From assembly GCF_014640195.1 (NCBI RefSeq), contig NZ_BMGM01000003.1:248001-312000 (forward strand): DNA of 64,000 bases. The letters run 5' to 3'. A model generated the notes under the pieces. The model worked only from the letters and a program-made list of their open reading frames with translations. It made no database searches and had not been told where the DNA came from. Shown here in pieces: positions 35,403 through 45,011 of this stretch. The first letter of the stretch is position 1; every line of letters begins with the position of its first letter. This DNA comes from Psychroflexus planctonicus. GTDB taxonomy: Bacteria; Bacteroidota; Bacteroidia; Flavobacteriales; Flavobacteriaceae. The translations under genes were made by a program, and so were the position numbers.

Positions 35403-36137
35403 ATGGTAACACTTATTATTTACATTGTAGTAGGGATATTATTAATCTTAGGTCTTGTTAAATTAATTGATAACTATCTTCCCAAAAAGCTCAGACCTGT
35501 TTTATCTATTGTTCTTACCGTATTGATTGTATTTTTAGGATACTACAATTACAAAGCCATTTATGGGCCTGTTGAATTTAACAAAGAAAAAGAAAAACGT
35601 TTTGAAAAAGTAATTGCAAAATTACAAGACATCAGAAAGTCTCAGCTAGCATATAACGAAATTACAAGAACCTACGCCCCTAGCTTCGACTCATTAGTTC
35701 GTTTTATTGATACTGCTCAATTTACCATTACCCAAAGAAGAGACACAACTTACTTAGATGAAGAGTTTAAAAAAATATATAAAGTTGATAAATATATTGA
35801 CGATTATGTGATTGACACCTTAGATTTTGTTTCTGTAAAAGATTCCTTATTTGATGGTACAGACCGCTACAAAAATATGGCGACTATTCCTTATACAGAT
35901 GGTGAAAAGTTTGAACTTAAAGCAGGATTGTTGCAGGTTAAAAACTCTAAAGTACCTGTTTTTGAAGTAAAAGCAGATAAAAAATTAATACTAGGAGATT
36001 TAGATAACGACTTGTTAATTCAGGAATTACAAACGGTTTCTGTAGACGGTGTAAATGGAAGATACATTAAAGTTGGATCCATGAATGAAGTTAGCTCAAG
36101 TGGTAACTGGCCAACTAACTATGGAAAAGCAGATTAA
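35403..36137 (+). CDS. Hypothetical membrane-anchored protein
   Basis: A 244-residue protein with two transmembrane helices at the start (residues 2-22 and 33-49), and then an extracytoplasmic or cytoplasmic soluble part with a coiled segment (FNKEKEKRFEKVIAKLQDIRKSQ) and beta-rich region. I do not recognise a family name. Its gene overlaps the DUF3822 gene by 17 nt and is probably translationally coupled to it, so it may work with DUF3822. An AGTTTTG promoter-like box (TAGTTTTG, 35364-35371) lies upstream. Confidence 0.7.
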   Translation: MVTLIIYIVVGILLILGLVKLIDNYLPKKLRPVLSIVLTVLIVFLGYYNYKAIYGPVEFNKEKEKRFEKVIAKLQDIRKSQLAYNEITRTYAPSFDSLVRFIDTAQFTITQRRDTTYLDEEFKKIYKVDKYIDDYVIDTLDFVSVKDSLFDGTDRYKNMATIPYTDGEKFELKAGLLQVKNSKVPVFEVKADKKLILGDLDNDLLIQELQTVSVDGVNGRYIKVGSMNEVSSSGNWPTNYGKAD

Positions 36138-36954
36138 TTTAAATACAACTTATACCCATTTAATATCCATTTTGATTACTCAAAATGGATATTCTTTTTT
36201 TGTTTTAGACAGAAATATACATCAAGTTATAAATTATAAGTCTGAGACCATTTTACAAGCCTCTGCTAATTCAGTTTTAGAAAAGATTGATGAAGAGTTG
36301 AAAAAAAATTGGAAAAAGGAATACCCTAATGCAGAAATTAAAATTTGTTATCATCATTCTTATTTTGCTATTGTTCCATCAGAAATTTATAGCCCTGAAT
36401 TTACTAGCGATTACTTAAAATTCAACACACAATTATTCCCTAACGATAGTATCTCTGAAGAAGAAATAGAAAAACTAAGTGTGCATATTCCTTTTGTTCC
36501 TTATATTAATATTCACAACGAATTACTAGATGTATACAATTTGGTAGAATTTACACATAGTATACATTCAAGTATTGAATGGGCTGAAAAACTCTGCAGA
36601 AATCAAAACGGAGAACATGCTTTTGCCTTTGTTCAAAAAGATTCTTTTGTGTTGGTTATTTTCAAAGATAAACAGCTTCAACTAGCAAATTATTTTGATT
36701 ACGTTACAGCTGAAGATTTCACTTATTACTGTTTATTTGCTATCGAACAATTTCAATTGGATAGAGAACAGATGCATTTTTCTATGTTAGGTGATGTTTC
36801 AATTGAAAGTGAAATACATCATTATATGTATACTTATATCAAAAATTTAGTGCTCATTTCATTTGAAGAACTACACTTTAAAGTTGATGTAAACTCAGAA
36901 CAAAGTAACTTTTTCAATACAAATCCATTTTTAGCTTTACAATTATGCGAATAG
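36121..36954 (+). CDS. DUF3822-family protein
   Basis: A 277-residue protein matching the actin-like-fold family DUF3822, which is restricted to Bacteroidota. Its usual position directly before rsmD is kept here. The ATG at 36121 (MEKQINLNTTYTH) is preferred over the more upstream ATG at 36085, which lies within the preceding gene and adds residues without family similarity. It overlaps the upstream gene by 17 nt and rsmD by 10 nt, so all three are coupled. Function is unknown. Confidence 0.75.
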   Translation: MEKQINLNTTYTHLISILITQNGYSFFVLDRNIHQVINYKSETILQASANSVLEKIDEELKKNWKKEYPNAEIKICYHHSYFAIVPSEIYSPEFTSDYLKFNTQLFPNDSISEEEIEKLSVHIPFVPYINIHNELLDVYNLVEFTHSIHSSIEWAEKLCRNQNGEHAFAFVQKDSFVLVIFKDKQLQLANYFDYVTAEDFTYYCLFAIEQFQLDREQMHFSMLGDVSIESEIHHYMYTYIKNLVLISFEELHFKVDVNSEQSNFFNTNPFLALQLCE

Positions 36955-37484
36955 TTTCCGGAAAATTAAAAGGTAGAAGAATAATAGCTCCTAAGAAGTT
37001 ACCTGTTCGACCAACTACTGATATGGCTAAAGAAGCCTTGTTTAATATTTTGAATCATCGTTTTAGTTTCAAACATATTCGGGTAATTGACCTATTTTCA
37101 GGTATTGGTTCCATTTCTTTAGAATTTGCTTCACGGGGAACAGAAAATATCACATCGGTTGATAAAAACTTTAACTGTGTGAAATTTTTAAGTCAAACAG
37201 CTGAAGATTTAGGAGTAGAACTACAAGTTATAAAAGCCGATGTGTTTGAGTTTGTTGCTAAAAACAAATTAACAGCAGACATTGTTTTTGCCGACCCACC
37301 TTACGATTTAGAAACGGAAACTTTTATAAAGTTAGTTGAAGAAATCTTAAAGCCCGAAAATGAAGTTGAGTTGTGTATTATTGAACATTCTAAACACATG
37401 GATTTATCCGAAGGCCTTTTGTATCAAGAAACTCGTAATTACGGTGGATCTTCATTTTCATTTTTTGGTAAGGAAGAAGAATAA
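36945..37484 (+). CDS. rsmD: 16S rRNA (guanine966-N2)-methyltransferase
   Basis: A 179-residue SAM-dependent methyltransferase that modifies G966 of 16S rRNA. It shows the N-terminal MRIVSGKLKGRRI signature and RPTTDMAKEALFNIL, SAM motif I VIDLFSGIGSISLEFASRG, and the catalytic DPPYDLE motif. The length is standard for RsmD. It is the third gene of the operon with the membrane protein and DUF3822. It converges on the NlpC/P60 gene with only 6 nt between the stops. Confidence 0.95.
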   Translation: MRIVSGKLKGRRIIAPKKLPVRPTTDMAKEALFNILNHRFSFKHIRVIDLFSGIGSISLEFASRGTENITSVDKNFNCVKFLSQTAEDLGVELQVIKADVFEFVAKNKLTADIVFADPPYDLETETFIKLVEEILKPENEVELCIIEHSKHMDLSEGLLYQETRNYGGSSFSFFGKEEE

Positions 37485-37490
37485 TACTCA

Positions 37491-38240
37491 CTAAATACTT
37501 TTAATCACCCGTAAATTGTGTGAGTAGGTTTTGTTTTCAGTATTGAAAATTCCGGTGTGGTCTAAGCGGTCAATTCTCACTTTTCCATGAGCATGAATAA
37601 TGTAATTATCACCTAAGACAATTCCAACATGAATAATACTTCCTTCTTCGTTATCAAAAAAAGCTAAATCGCCAGGTTCACTTTCTTCAATGAAACTTAA
37701 AGCTTCACCTTGTTTAGCTTGTTGAGAAGCATCGCGTTGCAAAGCATATCCGCAAATGCGATAAACCATTTGTGTAAATCCGCTGCAATCAATACCAAAA
37801 GGAGTTTTCCCGCCCCACAAATACGGAGCATTTAAATAAAGTAAGGCAATTTCTGCTATTTTCTCTTTCTGAAAAGTCTTGGAATTAAAAACCTGACCTT
37901 CAAATTGATGCTGCAGAATATTTGTAGCTGCAATGTTAGAGCCAATAGGAATTGGAATAAGTTGGTTATTGGCAGTTTCTACAAATTCAATTAAGTCTTG
38001 TGAGCAATTGAAGAATCTTTTTTTAAGTTCATTAAAATCATTTTCTTCGATTGGAAAGGCTTGTTTAATATCTATCCAGCCTTCGTAAGTATCAAATGCA
38101 ATACGGATTTGAATCCAATTTTTTTGGTTAGAAATAATTTCAAAAATATCTCCGTAAATTAACTGAGTTACCAACTCTGCACGATCGTTAGCTTCTGCTC
38201 GAACGGGCACAATACTCAAGGGACATAAACCGTATTGCAT
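37491..38240 (-). CDS. C40 (NlpC/P60) peptidase with SH3-like domain
   Basis: A 249-residue enzyme that probably cleaves cell-wall peptides. The N-terminal half is a bacterial SH3-like region (VTQLIYGDIFEIISNQKNWIQIR...YEGWI). The C-terminal half is the NlpC/P60 domain with the catalytic Cys in GIDCSGFTQMVYR, the His in IIHVGIVLG, and a third polar residue in IHAHGKVR. No cleavable signal peptide is obvious, so the export route is unclear. The thiolase gene ends 14 nt upstream. Confidence 0.9.
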   Translation of the reverse strand: MQYGLCPLSIVPVRAEANDRAELVTQLIYGDIFEIISNQKNWIQIRIAFDTYEGWIDIKQAFPIEENDFNELKKRFFNCSQDLIEFVETANNQLIPIPIGSNIAATNILQHQFEGQVFNSKTFQKEKIAEIALLYLNAPYLWGGKTPFGIDCSGFTQMVYRICGYALQRDASQQAKQGEALSFIEESEPGDLAFFDNEEGSIIHVGIVLGDNYIIHAHGKVRIDRLDHTGIFNTENKTYSHNLRVIKSI

Positions 38241-38254
38241 CTAATATTTATAAG

Positions 38255-39427
38255 TTAACGTTGCAATACTAAAGCTGAAGCACCACCACCACCATTGCAA
38301 ATGGCAGCTGCACCAATTTTAGCATTGTTCTGTTGTAAAACATTTAGCAAAGTAATTAAAATTCTTACACCTGAGCAACCCAATGGATGACCTAATGAAA
38401 CGGCACCACCATGAATATTTACTTTGCTACTATCTAGGTTTAAAAGTTTCATATTGGCTAAGCCTACCACAGAAAAAGCTTCGTTAAACTCAAAATAATC
38501 AACATCATTTTGTGTAATTCCAGCTTTGCTTAAAGCTTTAGGTAATGCTTTTGCTGGTGCAGTTGTAAACCATTTTGGTTCTTGAGCCGCATCTGCATAA
38601 CCGGTAATGCTTGCTAAAATTTCTAATCCTAAAGATTCAGCTTTTTGCTTAGACATTAAAATCATTGCTCCTGCTCCATCATTAATTGTAGAAGAATTAG
38701 CTGCTGTGGCTGTTCCATCTTTAGAAAAAGCTGGACGTAAAGATGTTACTTTATCTAACTTAATATTCTTAAACTCTTCATCTTCTCTCATAATAATAGG
38801 CTCACCACGTCTTTGTGGAATTTCAACAGGGACAACTTCGTTATCAAATTTTCCTGATTTCCATGCGGCTGCTGAACGTTGGTAAGATTCTATAGCAAAC
38901 TCATCTTGTTCTTCTCTAGAAATCTTGTGTTCTGTTGCACATAAATCTGCGCAAACTCCCATAGCTTGTTGGTCGTAAACATCTACCAAACCGTCACGTT
39001 GCAAACCATCTATCAACTCAGTTGAACCGAATTTTTGACCTTTACGTAAATGAACATAGTGTGGTATTAAACTCATGTTTTCCATACCACCGGCAACAAT
39101 TACTTCTGCATCGCCTAAAGCAATAGATTGCGCTGCTTGCATAACTGCTTTCATTCCGCTAGCACAAACTTTGTTTATAGTAGTACAGGGTGTATTATCA
39201 GAAATACCGGCTCCAAGTGCAGCTTGTCTTGCTGGAGCTTGACCGTTATTAGCTTGAACTACGTTACCCATTAAAACTTCATCGACTTCACTCGGGTTTA
39301 AATTTATTTTATCTAAAGCGCCTTCTATAGCTATTGAACCTAATTTTGTGGCTGGTATAGAAGAAAGACTTCCTAAAAAACTACCAATTGGAGTTCTTGC
39401 TGCGCTAACAATTACAACTTCTTGCAT
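38255..39427 (-). CDS. Acetyl-CoA C-acyltransferase (thiolase)
   Basis: A 390-residue thiolase with the acyl-accepting C88 in INKVCASGMKAV, HGGAVSLGHPLGCSG with the active-site His, and ICNGGGGASALV with the second Cys near the C-terminus. It condenses two acetyl-CoA or cleaves 3-ketoacyl-CoA. The sequence is nearer the acetoacetyl-CoA (AtoB) type than the long-chain FadA type, but this is not certain. It is divergent from the 7TM-HD gene and co-directional with the NlpC/P60 gene. Confidence 0.9.
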   Translation of the reverse strand: MQEVVIVSAARTPIGSFLGSLSSIPATKLGSIAIEGALDKINLNPSEVDEVLMGNVVQANNGQAPARQAALGAGISDNTPCTTINKVCASGMKAVMQAAQSIALGDAEVIVAGGMENMSLIPHYVHLRKGQKFGSTELIDGLQRDGLVDVYDQQAMGVCADLCATEHKISREEQDEFAIESYQRSAAAWKSGKFDNEVVPVEIPQRRGEPIIMREDEEFKNIKLDKVTSLRPAFSKDGTATAANSSTINDGAGAMILMSKQKAESLGLEILASITGYADAAQEPKWFTTAPAKALPKALSKAGITQNDVDYFEFNEAFSVVGLANMKLLNLDSSKVNIHGGAVSLGHPLGCSGVRILITLLNVLQQNNAKIGAAAICNGGGGASALVLQR

Positions 39428-39639
39428 AATACTTCAATTTTTATTTGCTGCTAATTTACTCAAATTAAACCATTGTTAAAATGAAGTTTTCAAATAAATA
39501 AGGCTTTTATTGTTAATTCTTCTTAAAGCAAGCTGATAACTAGTCTCATATTGCCATATCCATAATTTTTAAATATAGAATTTTAAAAACAAAAGATGCA
39601 GTATAAAACAAAATTAAGCGGCTAATTTGAATATTTTTC

Positions 39640-39647
39640 TAACTTTG
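39640..39647 (+). promoter_or_regulatory. Putative -7 element (TAACTTTG) of the 7TM-HD-cmk operon
   Basis: A TAnnTTTG match ending 6 nt before the ATG at 39654, so the transcript would be nearly leaderless. It overlaps the upstream frame that a TTG start at 39627 would need, which supports the ATG. Confidence 0.4.
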
Positions 39648-39653
39648 AATTTA

Positions 39654-41705
39654 ATGGAATATTTTAAACAATTCAGCAATCAGTTTTATAAATATCAAGG
39701 CTTGATTTACAAAGTCTTTTTATTTGCTTTAAGTACATTTTTAATTGTTTACTTTTTTCCAAAAGGTGCGCAATTTAAATACGACTTCACAAAAAATCAG
39801 GTATGGCAGTACGACGACTATTATGCGCCATTTAGTTTTGCTTTATACAAGTCTGACCAGCAAATTGAAGATGAAAAAAAAGAGATTGAATCTAACCACA
39901 TTCCTTATTTTAAAGTAGATATAGGCATTTGGAACGAATTTGATAAGAAACTACAAAATGCTAAATCAACTATTCCGGATAGCATTTTACCTTCAAAACA
40001 AGACGAAATTTTCAATTTTGCAAAAGCGTATTTTGATGAAGTTTATCAAGTTGGAGTAATTGATAACGAAAAACAATTCAATAACAACCAACTTGTTTTT
40101 CTAAAAAAAGGAAACCTAGTAACTGAAACACTTTACGGACAATTTAGCCAACGTAAAAATGTAAAAAGAAATTACAGATCTCAAATTGAAAATTCAAATC
40201 TAAAAGAATTTGAAGAAGTACTCATTGATTTAATAGAAGAATATCCAGCCAACATAAGTTTCGACAAGAGTTTTACACAAAGGAAGTTAGATAAGAAGTT
40301 CGATGAAATTTCATATACGGAAGGTTTAGTTAAAGAAGGAGAAAAAATAATTAATAATGGCGAATTAATCGATGCGGATAAATACAAAAAACTAGACTCG
40401 TTAAGAGAAGAATTCAAGCGAAAAAACATCAGTCAAAATCAGTATTTGTTTGTAAGTCTTGGATATAGCTTGTTAGTAGCTTTGGCCTTATTAATGCTTT
40501 TGTTATTTATTAAATTGTATCGCCCAAATATTTACGAAAACAACAACAAACTTACTTTCATTTTTTTCAACATTTTATTAGTAGTTGGTCTCACCTTGCT
40601 GGTAATGGAATTTTCTAACGACTATATTTATGTCGTACCCATTTGTATACTTCCACTTACGTTAAAGGTATTTTTTGATGCAAGATTAGGTTTATTTACA
40701 CACGTAATCACACTTTTAATATTGGGTTTTGTAGTCCCTAATAGTTATGAATATATGTTCTTGCACATTATTGCTGGAATTGTAACCATTCTTACTGTTT
40801 CAGAATTATACAAAAGAGCCAATTTGTTTCTTGCTGTTGGAAGAATAACACTTATTTACTTCTTTGCCTATTTGGCATTCAACTTAATTCAAGAAGCATC
40901 ATTTCAACAAATTGCATTCGAAAATTTAATTTACTTTGCCATAAATGGAATTGGATTGTTATTTATACAACCCCTAATTTATGGTTATGAAAAAGCCTTT
41001 GGACTGATATCGGATTTGTCTTTATTAGAACTGTCTGATACCAACTCAAAATTATTGAAGAGATTGTCTGAAGTTGCACCGGGTACTTTTCATCATTCAT
41101 TAAACGTTGCCAATTTAGCTGAAGCATCTGCTAATGAAGTACAGGCTAATAGTTTACTAGTAAGAGTTGGTGCGCTATATCACGATCTTGGTAAAATGAA
41201 AAACCCATATTATTTTACGGAAAACCAAAGCACTTCTGTAAATCCACATGATGAAATCTCTCCAAAAGAAAGTGCTAAAATTATAATAGACCACAGAATT
41301 AACGGAATTGAAATTGCAAAAAAACACAATTTACCAGATCGAATAATCGATTTTATACGAACACATCACGGAACTTCTACAGTATACTTTTTTTATGCGA
41401 AGGCTAAAAAGGAAAGTGAAGATGAAGTAAAACGAGAAGATTTTCAATATCCAGGACCAATTCCATTTAGCAAAGAAACAGCTATTTTAATGATGTGTGA
41501 TGCAGTTGAAGCAGCTAGTAAAAGCTTAAAAGAGCCTACCGCAAAAATTGTAGATCAGTTTGTTGAAAAAATAATTGACAAGCAAATTGAAGAAAAACAA
41601 TTCTTAAACGCAGACATCACCTTTAAAGAAATTGAAGTGATTAAAAAAGTTTTGAAAGCTAAACTGAAAAATATTTTTCACCTCAGAATTGAATATCCAG
41701 AATAA
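39654..41705 (+). CDS. pgpH: 7TM-HD phosphohydrolase (PgpH-like, c-di-AMP phosphodiesterase family)
   Basis: A 683-residue membrane enzyme. One transmembrane helix near the start precedes a large extracytoplasmic domain (about residues 50-260), then seven transmembrane helices, then the cytosolic HD domain. HHSLNVANLAEASANE supplies the first His, ALYHDLGK the HD pair, and DHRINGIEIAKKHNLP...RTHHGT the C-terminal histidines. This order matches the PgpH family, which hydrolyses c-di-AMP in other phyla. The substrate in flavobacteria is inferred. The start ATG at 39654 replaces the TTG at 39627. cmk follows by 6 nt. Confidence 0.88.
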   Translation: MEYFKQFSNQFYKYQGLIYKVFLFALSTFLIVYFFPKGAQFKYDFTKNQVWQYDDYYAPFSFALYKSDQQIEDEKKEIESNHIPYFKVDIGIWNEFDKKLQNAKSTIPDSILPSKQDEIFNFAKAYFDEVYQVGVIDNEKQFNNNQLVFLKKGNLVTETLYGQFSQRKNVKRNYRSQIENSNLKEFEEVLIDLIEEYPANISFDKSFTQRKLDKKFDEISYTEGLVKEGEKIINNGELIDADKYKKLDSLREEFKRKNISQNQYLFVSLGYSLLVALALLMLLLFIKLYRPNIYENNNKLTFIFFNILLVVGLTLLVMEFSNDYIYVVPICILPLTLKVFFDARLGLFTHVITLLILGFVVPNSYEYMFLHIIAGIVTILTVSELYKRANLFLAVGRITLIYFFAYLAFNLIQEASFQQIAFENLIYFAINGIGLLFIQPLIYGYEKAFGLISDLSLLELSDTNSKLLKRLSEVAPGTFHHSLNVANLAEASANEVQANSLLVRVGALYHDLGKMKNPYYFTENQSTSVNPHDEISPKESAKIIIDHRINGIEIAKKHNLPDRIIDFIRTHHGTSTVYFFYAKAKKESEDEVKREDFQYPGPIPFSKETAILMMCDAVEAASKSLKEPTAKIVDQFVEKIIDKQIEEKQFLNADITFKEIEVIKKVLKAKLKNIFHLRIEYPE

Positions 41706-41711
41706 AAAAAC

Positions 41712-42401
41712 ATGACAAAAAAAATTAGTATTGCCATAGACGGACACTCTTCTACTGGAAAAAGTACGGTGGCTAAACAATTGGCCAAAAAGCTAAATTA
41801 CATTTATGTAGATACAGGTGCTATGTACCGCGCAGTAACTTATTTTGCTTTGCAATCAGGATGTTTTAATGATGTTGAACTAAACGAAGAATGCTTACTT
41901 TCAAAACTGAATAGCGTTGACATTGAATTTCGAAAACAAGCAAATCAAGAACAAGGTGAAGTATATTTAAATAACAAAAATGTTGAAGAATACATTCGAG
42001 ATATGCAAGTTTCTTCTCGTGTAAGTACGGTTGCAAAACTTCCTGAAGTGCGAAAAAAGCTAGTTGAAATTCAACAAAAAATGGGTGAGAACAAAGGCAT
42101 TGTAATGGATGGAAGAGATATTGGCACGGTAGTTTTTCCTGATGCTGAACTGAAGATTTTCATGACAGCTTCAGCCAAAATTAGAGCCGAACGCCGGTAC
42201 AACGAACTCAAAGAAAAAGAAGCAAATGTAAGTTTTGAAGAAGTACTAGCCAACGTAAAAGAACGCGACGAGATTGATTCCAACAGAACACATTCACCTT
42301 TAAAAATGGCAGATGATGCTATTAAAATAGACAATTCAAATTTATCTCCAACAGAACAATTTGATCAAATTATGAAATTAGTTGAGGAGAAGATCAATTA
42401 G
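41712..42401 (+). CDS. cmk: (d)CMP kinase
   Basis: A 229-residue nucleoside-monophosphate kinase that phosphorylates CMP and dCMP. The P-loop is AIDGHSSTGKSTVAKQLAKK, followed by YVDTGAMYRAVTYFAL and the NMP-binding DGRDIGTVVFPDAELKIF. The last third is helical with RAERRYNELKEKE. It is translated from the second position of an operon with the 7TM-HD gene, and faces guaB with 3 nt between the stop codons. Confidence 0.96.
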   Translation: MTKKISIAIDGHSSTGKSTVAKQLAKKLNYIYVDTGAMYRAVTYFALQSGCFNDVELNEECLLSKLNSVDIEFRKQANQEQGEVYLNNKNVEEYIRDMQVSSRVSTVAKLPEVRKKLVEIQQKMGENKGIVMDGRDIGTVVFPDAELKIFMTASAKIRAERRYNELKEKEANVSFEEVLANVKERDEIDSNRTHSPLKMADDAIKIDNSNLSPTEQFDQIMKLVEEKIN

Positions 42402-42404
42402 TTC

Positions 42405-43874
42405 TTATCTGCTATAATTTGGAGCTTCTTTAGTAATGGAAACATTATGTGGGTGCGATTCTAGTATTCCAGAAGTTGTAATTTCTACAAATTGTGTAAT
42501 ATTTTTCATCGTTTCAATGTCTTTTGCTCCGCAATAGCCCATTCCAGCGCGTAAACCACCAATAAATTGAACCATACTTTCTACTAATTCGCCTTTATAA
42601 GGAACGCGACCTACTATTCCTTCAGGAACTAGTTTTTTAATATCGTCTTCAACATCTTGGAAGTAACGATCTTTAGAACCTTTTTTCATAGCTTCTACAG
42701 AACCCATTCCACGGTAAGATTTAAATTTTCTTCCTTCGTAAATTATGGTTTCTCCGGGAGATTCTTTAGTTCCAGCCAATAAGGAACCTAACATTACACA
42801 ATCTGCACCGGCTGCAATAGCTTTTGGAATATCGCCTGTGTATCTTATTCCACCATCGGCAATAACGGGAACGCCAGTATCTTTAATAGCTTGTGCGACT
42901 TCCATTACAGCAGATAATTGTGGGTAACCTACTCCAGCAACAATTCGAGTAGTACAAATTGAACCTGGACCAATTCCTACTTTAACAGCATCTGCTCCCG
43001 CTTCAACTAAATATTTTGCTGCTTCTGCAGTTGCAATATTACCTACAACAACATCTAATTTTGGAAAATTTGTTTTTACCACTTTTAAAGCTTCAACAAC
43101 TCCTCTAGTATGTCCGTGAGCAGTGTCAATTACTACTGCATCTACTCCAGCATTTACAAGTGCTTCAGCTCGATCTTTAATATCAGGTGTTACTCCTAAA
43201 GCAGCAGCAACTCTCAATCTTCCAAATTGGTCTTTGTTAGCTATTGGCTTCTGGGTTAGCTTGGTAATATCTCTAAATGTAATTAGCCCAACCAAGGTAT
43301 TATCGTCTTTTACAACAGGAAGTTTTTCAATTTTATGAGCTTGAAGAATATCTTCTGCTTGATCTAATGAAGTTCCTTCGGCTACTGTAACCAAATTATC
43401 TTTGGTCATAATATCTGCAATCGGACGATCAAAATCTTTCTCAAATCGCAAATCTCTATTGGTTACAATTCCCACCAACTTTTTATCCTTATCTACAATA
43501 GGAATACCACCAATACTGTGTTCTCTCATGCTGTTTTTAGCATCACCAACACTGGCATTTTTAGGTAAGGTAACTGGGTCGATAATCATTCCGCTTTCTG
43601 CACGTTTTACCTTTCTAACTTTTAGAGCTTGTTCAGCAATTGTCATATTTTTATGCAAAACCCCTATTCCACCTTCTCGAGCAATAGCAATTGCCATTCT
43701 CGACTCCGTAACTGTATCCATAGCTGCAGAAACAACAGGAACGTTAAGTGAAATGTTTTTTGAAAATTTGCTTTTAATACTAACTTCTCTAGGAAGCACA
43801 TCAGAATAAGCAGGAACTAAGAGAACGTCATCGTAAGTTAAACCTTTCTCTTTAATTTTTGAAGAATTTGCCAT
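42405..43874 (-). CDS. guaB: IMP dehydrogenase
   Basis: A 489-residue enzyme that commits IMP to guanine nucleotide synthesis. The TIM barrel is interrupted by two CBS domains (about residues 95-210). The loop motif [18 protein letters not shown] contains the catalytic Cys, and the flap [18 protein letters not shown](V)GRVPYKG is present. Length is typical. It is monocistronic, with a TATATTTG box 23 nt upstream of the ATG and a 7-bp inverted repeat in the leader. Confidence 0.97.
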   Translation of the reverse strand: MANSSKIKEKGLTYDDVLLVPAYSDVLPREVSIKSKFSKNISLNVPVVSAAMDTVTESRMAIAIAREGGIGVLHKNMTIAEQALKVRKVKRAESGMIIDPVTLPKNASVGDAKNSMREHSIGGIPIVDKDKKLVGIVTNRDLRFEKDFDRPIADIMTKDNLVTVAEGTSLDQAEDILQAHKIEKLPVVKDDNTLVGLITFRDITKLTQKPIANKDQFGRLRVAAALGVTPDIKDRAEALVNAGVDAVVIDTAHGHTRGVVEALKVVKTNFPKLDVVVGNIATAEAAKYLVEAGADAVKVGIGPGSICTTRIVAGVGYPQLSAVMEVAQAIKDTGVPVIADGGIRYTGDIPKAIAAGADCVMLGSLLAGTKESPGETIIYEGRKFKSYRGMGSVEAMKKGSKDRYFQDVEDDIKKLVPEGIVGRVPYKGELVESMVQFIGGLRAGMGYCGAKDIETMKNITQFVEITTSGILESHPHNVSITKEAPNYSR

Positions 43875-43894
43875 TGCAATTACATTTAATTGCA
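43875..43894 (-). promoter_or_regulatory. 7-bp inverted repeat in the guaB leader
   Basis: TGCAATT (43875-43881) and AATTGCA (43888-43894) flank a 6-nt spacer, immediately upstream of the guaB ATG and just downstream of its promoter box. It could be an operator or an mRNA hairpin over the ribosome-binding region. Confidence 0.4.
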
Positions 43895-43896
43895 GG

Positions 43897-43904
43897 CAAA
43901 TATA
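43897..43904 (-). promoter_or_regulatory. Putative -7 element (TATATTTG) of guaB
   Basis: Minus-strand TATATTTG, full match to TAnnTTTG, 22 nt before the guaB start codon. Confidence 0.45.
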
Positions 43905-44024
43905 GCTAATAAAAGATGAATTGAAGTTAAATTAAAATGAATTAAACTTCAATGTTTTAGCTTGATTTTTAAGCCTAAAATTATTGCAAAGTTGTGTAAA
44001 TTAAAATCAACTTGTAACCCAAGG

Positions 44025-44948
44025 CTAATCTATTTCTACAATTTCAATGCGTGTTGCGTTAGAAGTTGGTTCTATTATATTTCCATAAAATTTGGCTATG
44101 TAAAAAGTTATTTGGCCACCAAGTAGGAAAATAATAACAGAATAATAAACCCAAACCAATAAAATAACCAAAGAACCTGCGGCTCCATAGGTATTACCTA
44201 AGTCCGTATTTCCTAAATAAAATCCAATACCAAACTTGCCAACTATAAATAAAATAGCGGTAACCAAAGCTCCAACCCAGGTATCTTTCCATCGAACTTT
44301 TGCATCGGGTAAAATTTTATACATTAAAGCAAAAATTAGAACCAATATGGCTTGCGACAAAATAATTTGTACAACAGATGAAAGTTTTACCGCGTAAGTA
44401 TCTAATAAAAATTCCAAGTGTGTAAAAATGACCGAAACAATGGCATCTAGCAGTAAAGAAACAATGAGAATAAATCCCATAGACAAGACCAACGAAAAAC
44501 TAAGTAACCTATTGATGATGTATTTCAAAAAACCACGCTTTGGAATTGCTTTGATATGCCAAATATGATTCATGGCATTCTGTAAACTCACAAATACTGT
44601 AGTTGCACTAAAAGCTAAAATACCAAAAGCAATAGTGCTTGAAACTACACCTGTATCGTCCATAGAAATATTTTCTAAGGTAGATTCAATAGTTGTAACG
44701 GCTTCGCTTCCAGCTAAATTTTCAACTTGTAAAAAAAGTTCTTCTTTAATTTTCGATTTTTGATAAAAAGTTGAGCCTACTTTCAATATTAAAATAAAAA
44801 AGGCAGGTAAACTAAATATGGTATAAAAAGCAGTTGTTGCTGCAAAATTAATAGAATCGTTTTTAGAAAAATCCTTTATACTTTCAACTAGTACTTTTAT
44901 GTATTTGATGTTGTATAAAAAATTTAGAATAAATTTTATTTTTTTCAT
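44025..44948 (-). CDS. YihY/BrkB-family inner-membrane protein
   Basis: About 307 residues from the ATG at 44948 (MKKIKFIL); an upstream ATG at 44984 would add a 12-residue hydrophobic extension and is less likely. Six transmembrane helices are seen, with the family signatures NAATTAFYTIFSLPAFFIL near the start, QNAMNHIWHI, and the C-terminal GAAGSLVILLVWVYYSVIIFLLGGQIT. Members were once thought to be RNase BN but are now regarded as membrane proteins of unknown function, perhaps transporters. Not clearly in an operon. Confidence 0.88.
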   Translation of the reverse strand: MKKIKFILNFLYNIKYIKVLVESIKDFSKNDSINFAATTAFYTIFSLPAFFILILKVGSTFYQKSKIKEELFLQVENLAGSEAVTTIESTLENISMDDTGVVSSTIAFGILAFSATTVFVSLQNAMNHIWHIKAIPKRGFLKYIINRLLSFSLVLSMGFILIVSLLLDAIVSVIFTHLEFLLDTYAVKLSSVVQIILSQAILVLIFALMYKILPDAKVRWKDTWVGALVTAILFIVGKFGIGFYLGNTDLGNTYGAAGSLVILLVWVYYSVIIFLLGGQITFYIAKFYGNIIEPTSNATRIEIVEID

Positions 44949-45011
44949 AAGTAAAAATAAAGGTTGCTTGTAAAATACAAACAACCCCTCAATATATTAA
45001 AATTTTAAAAT

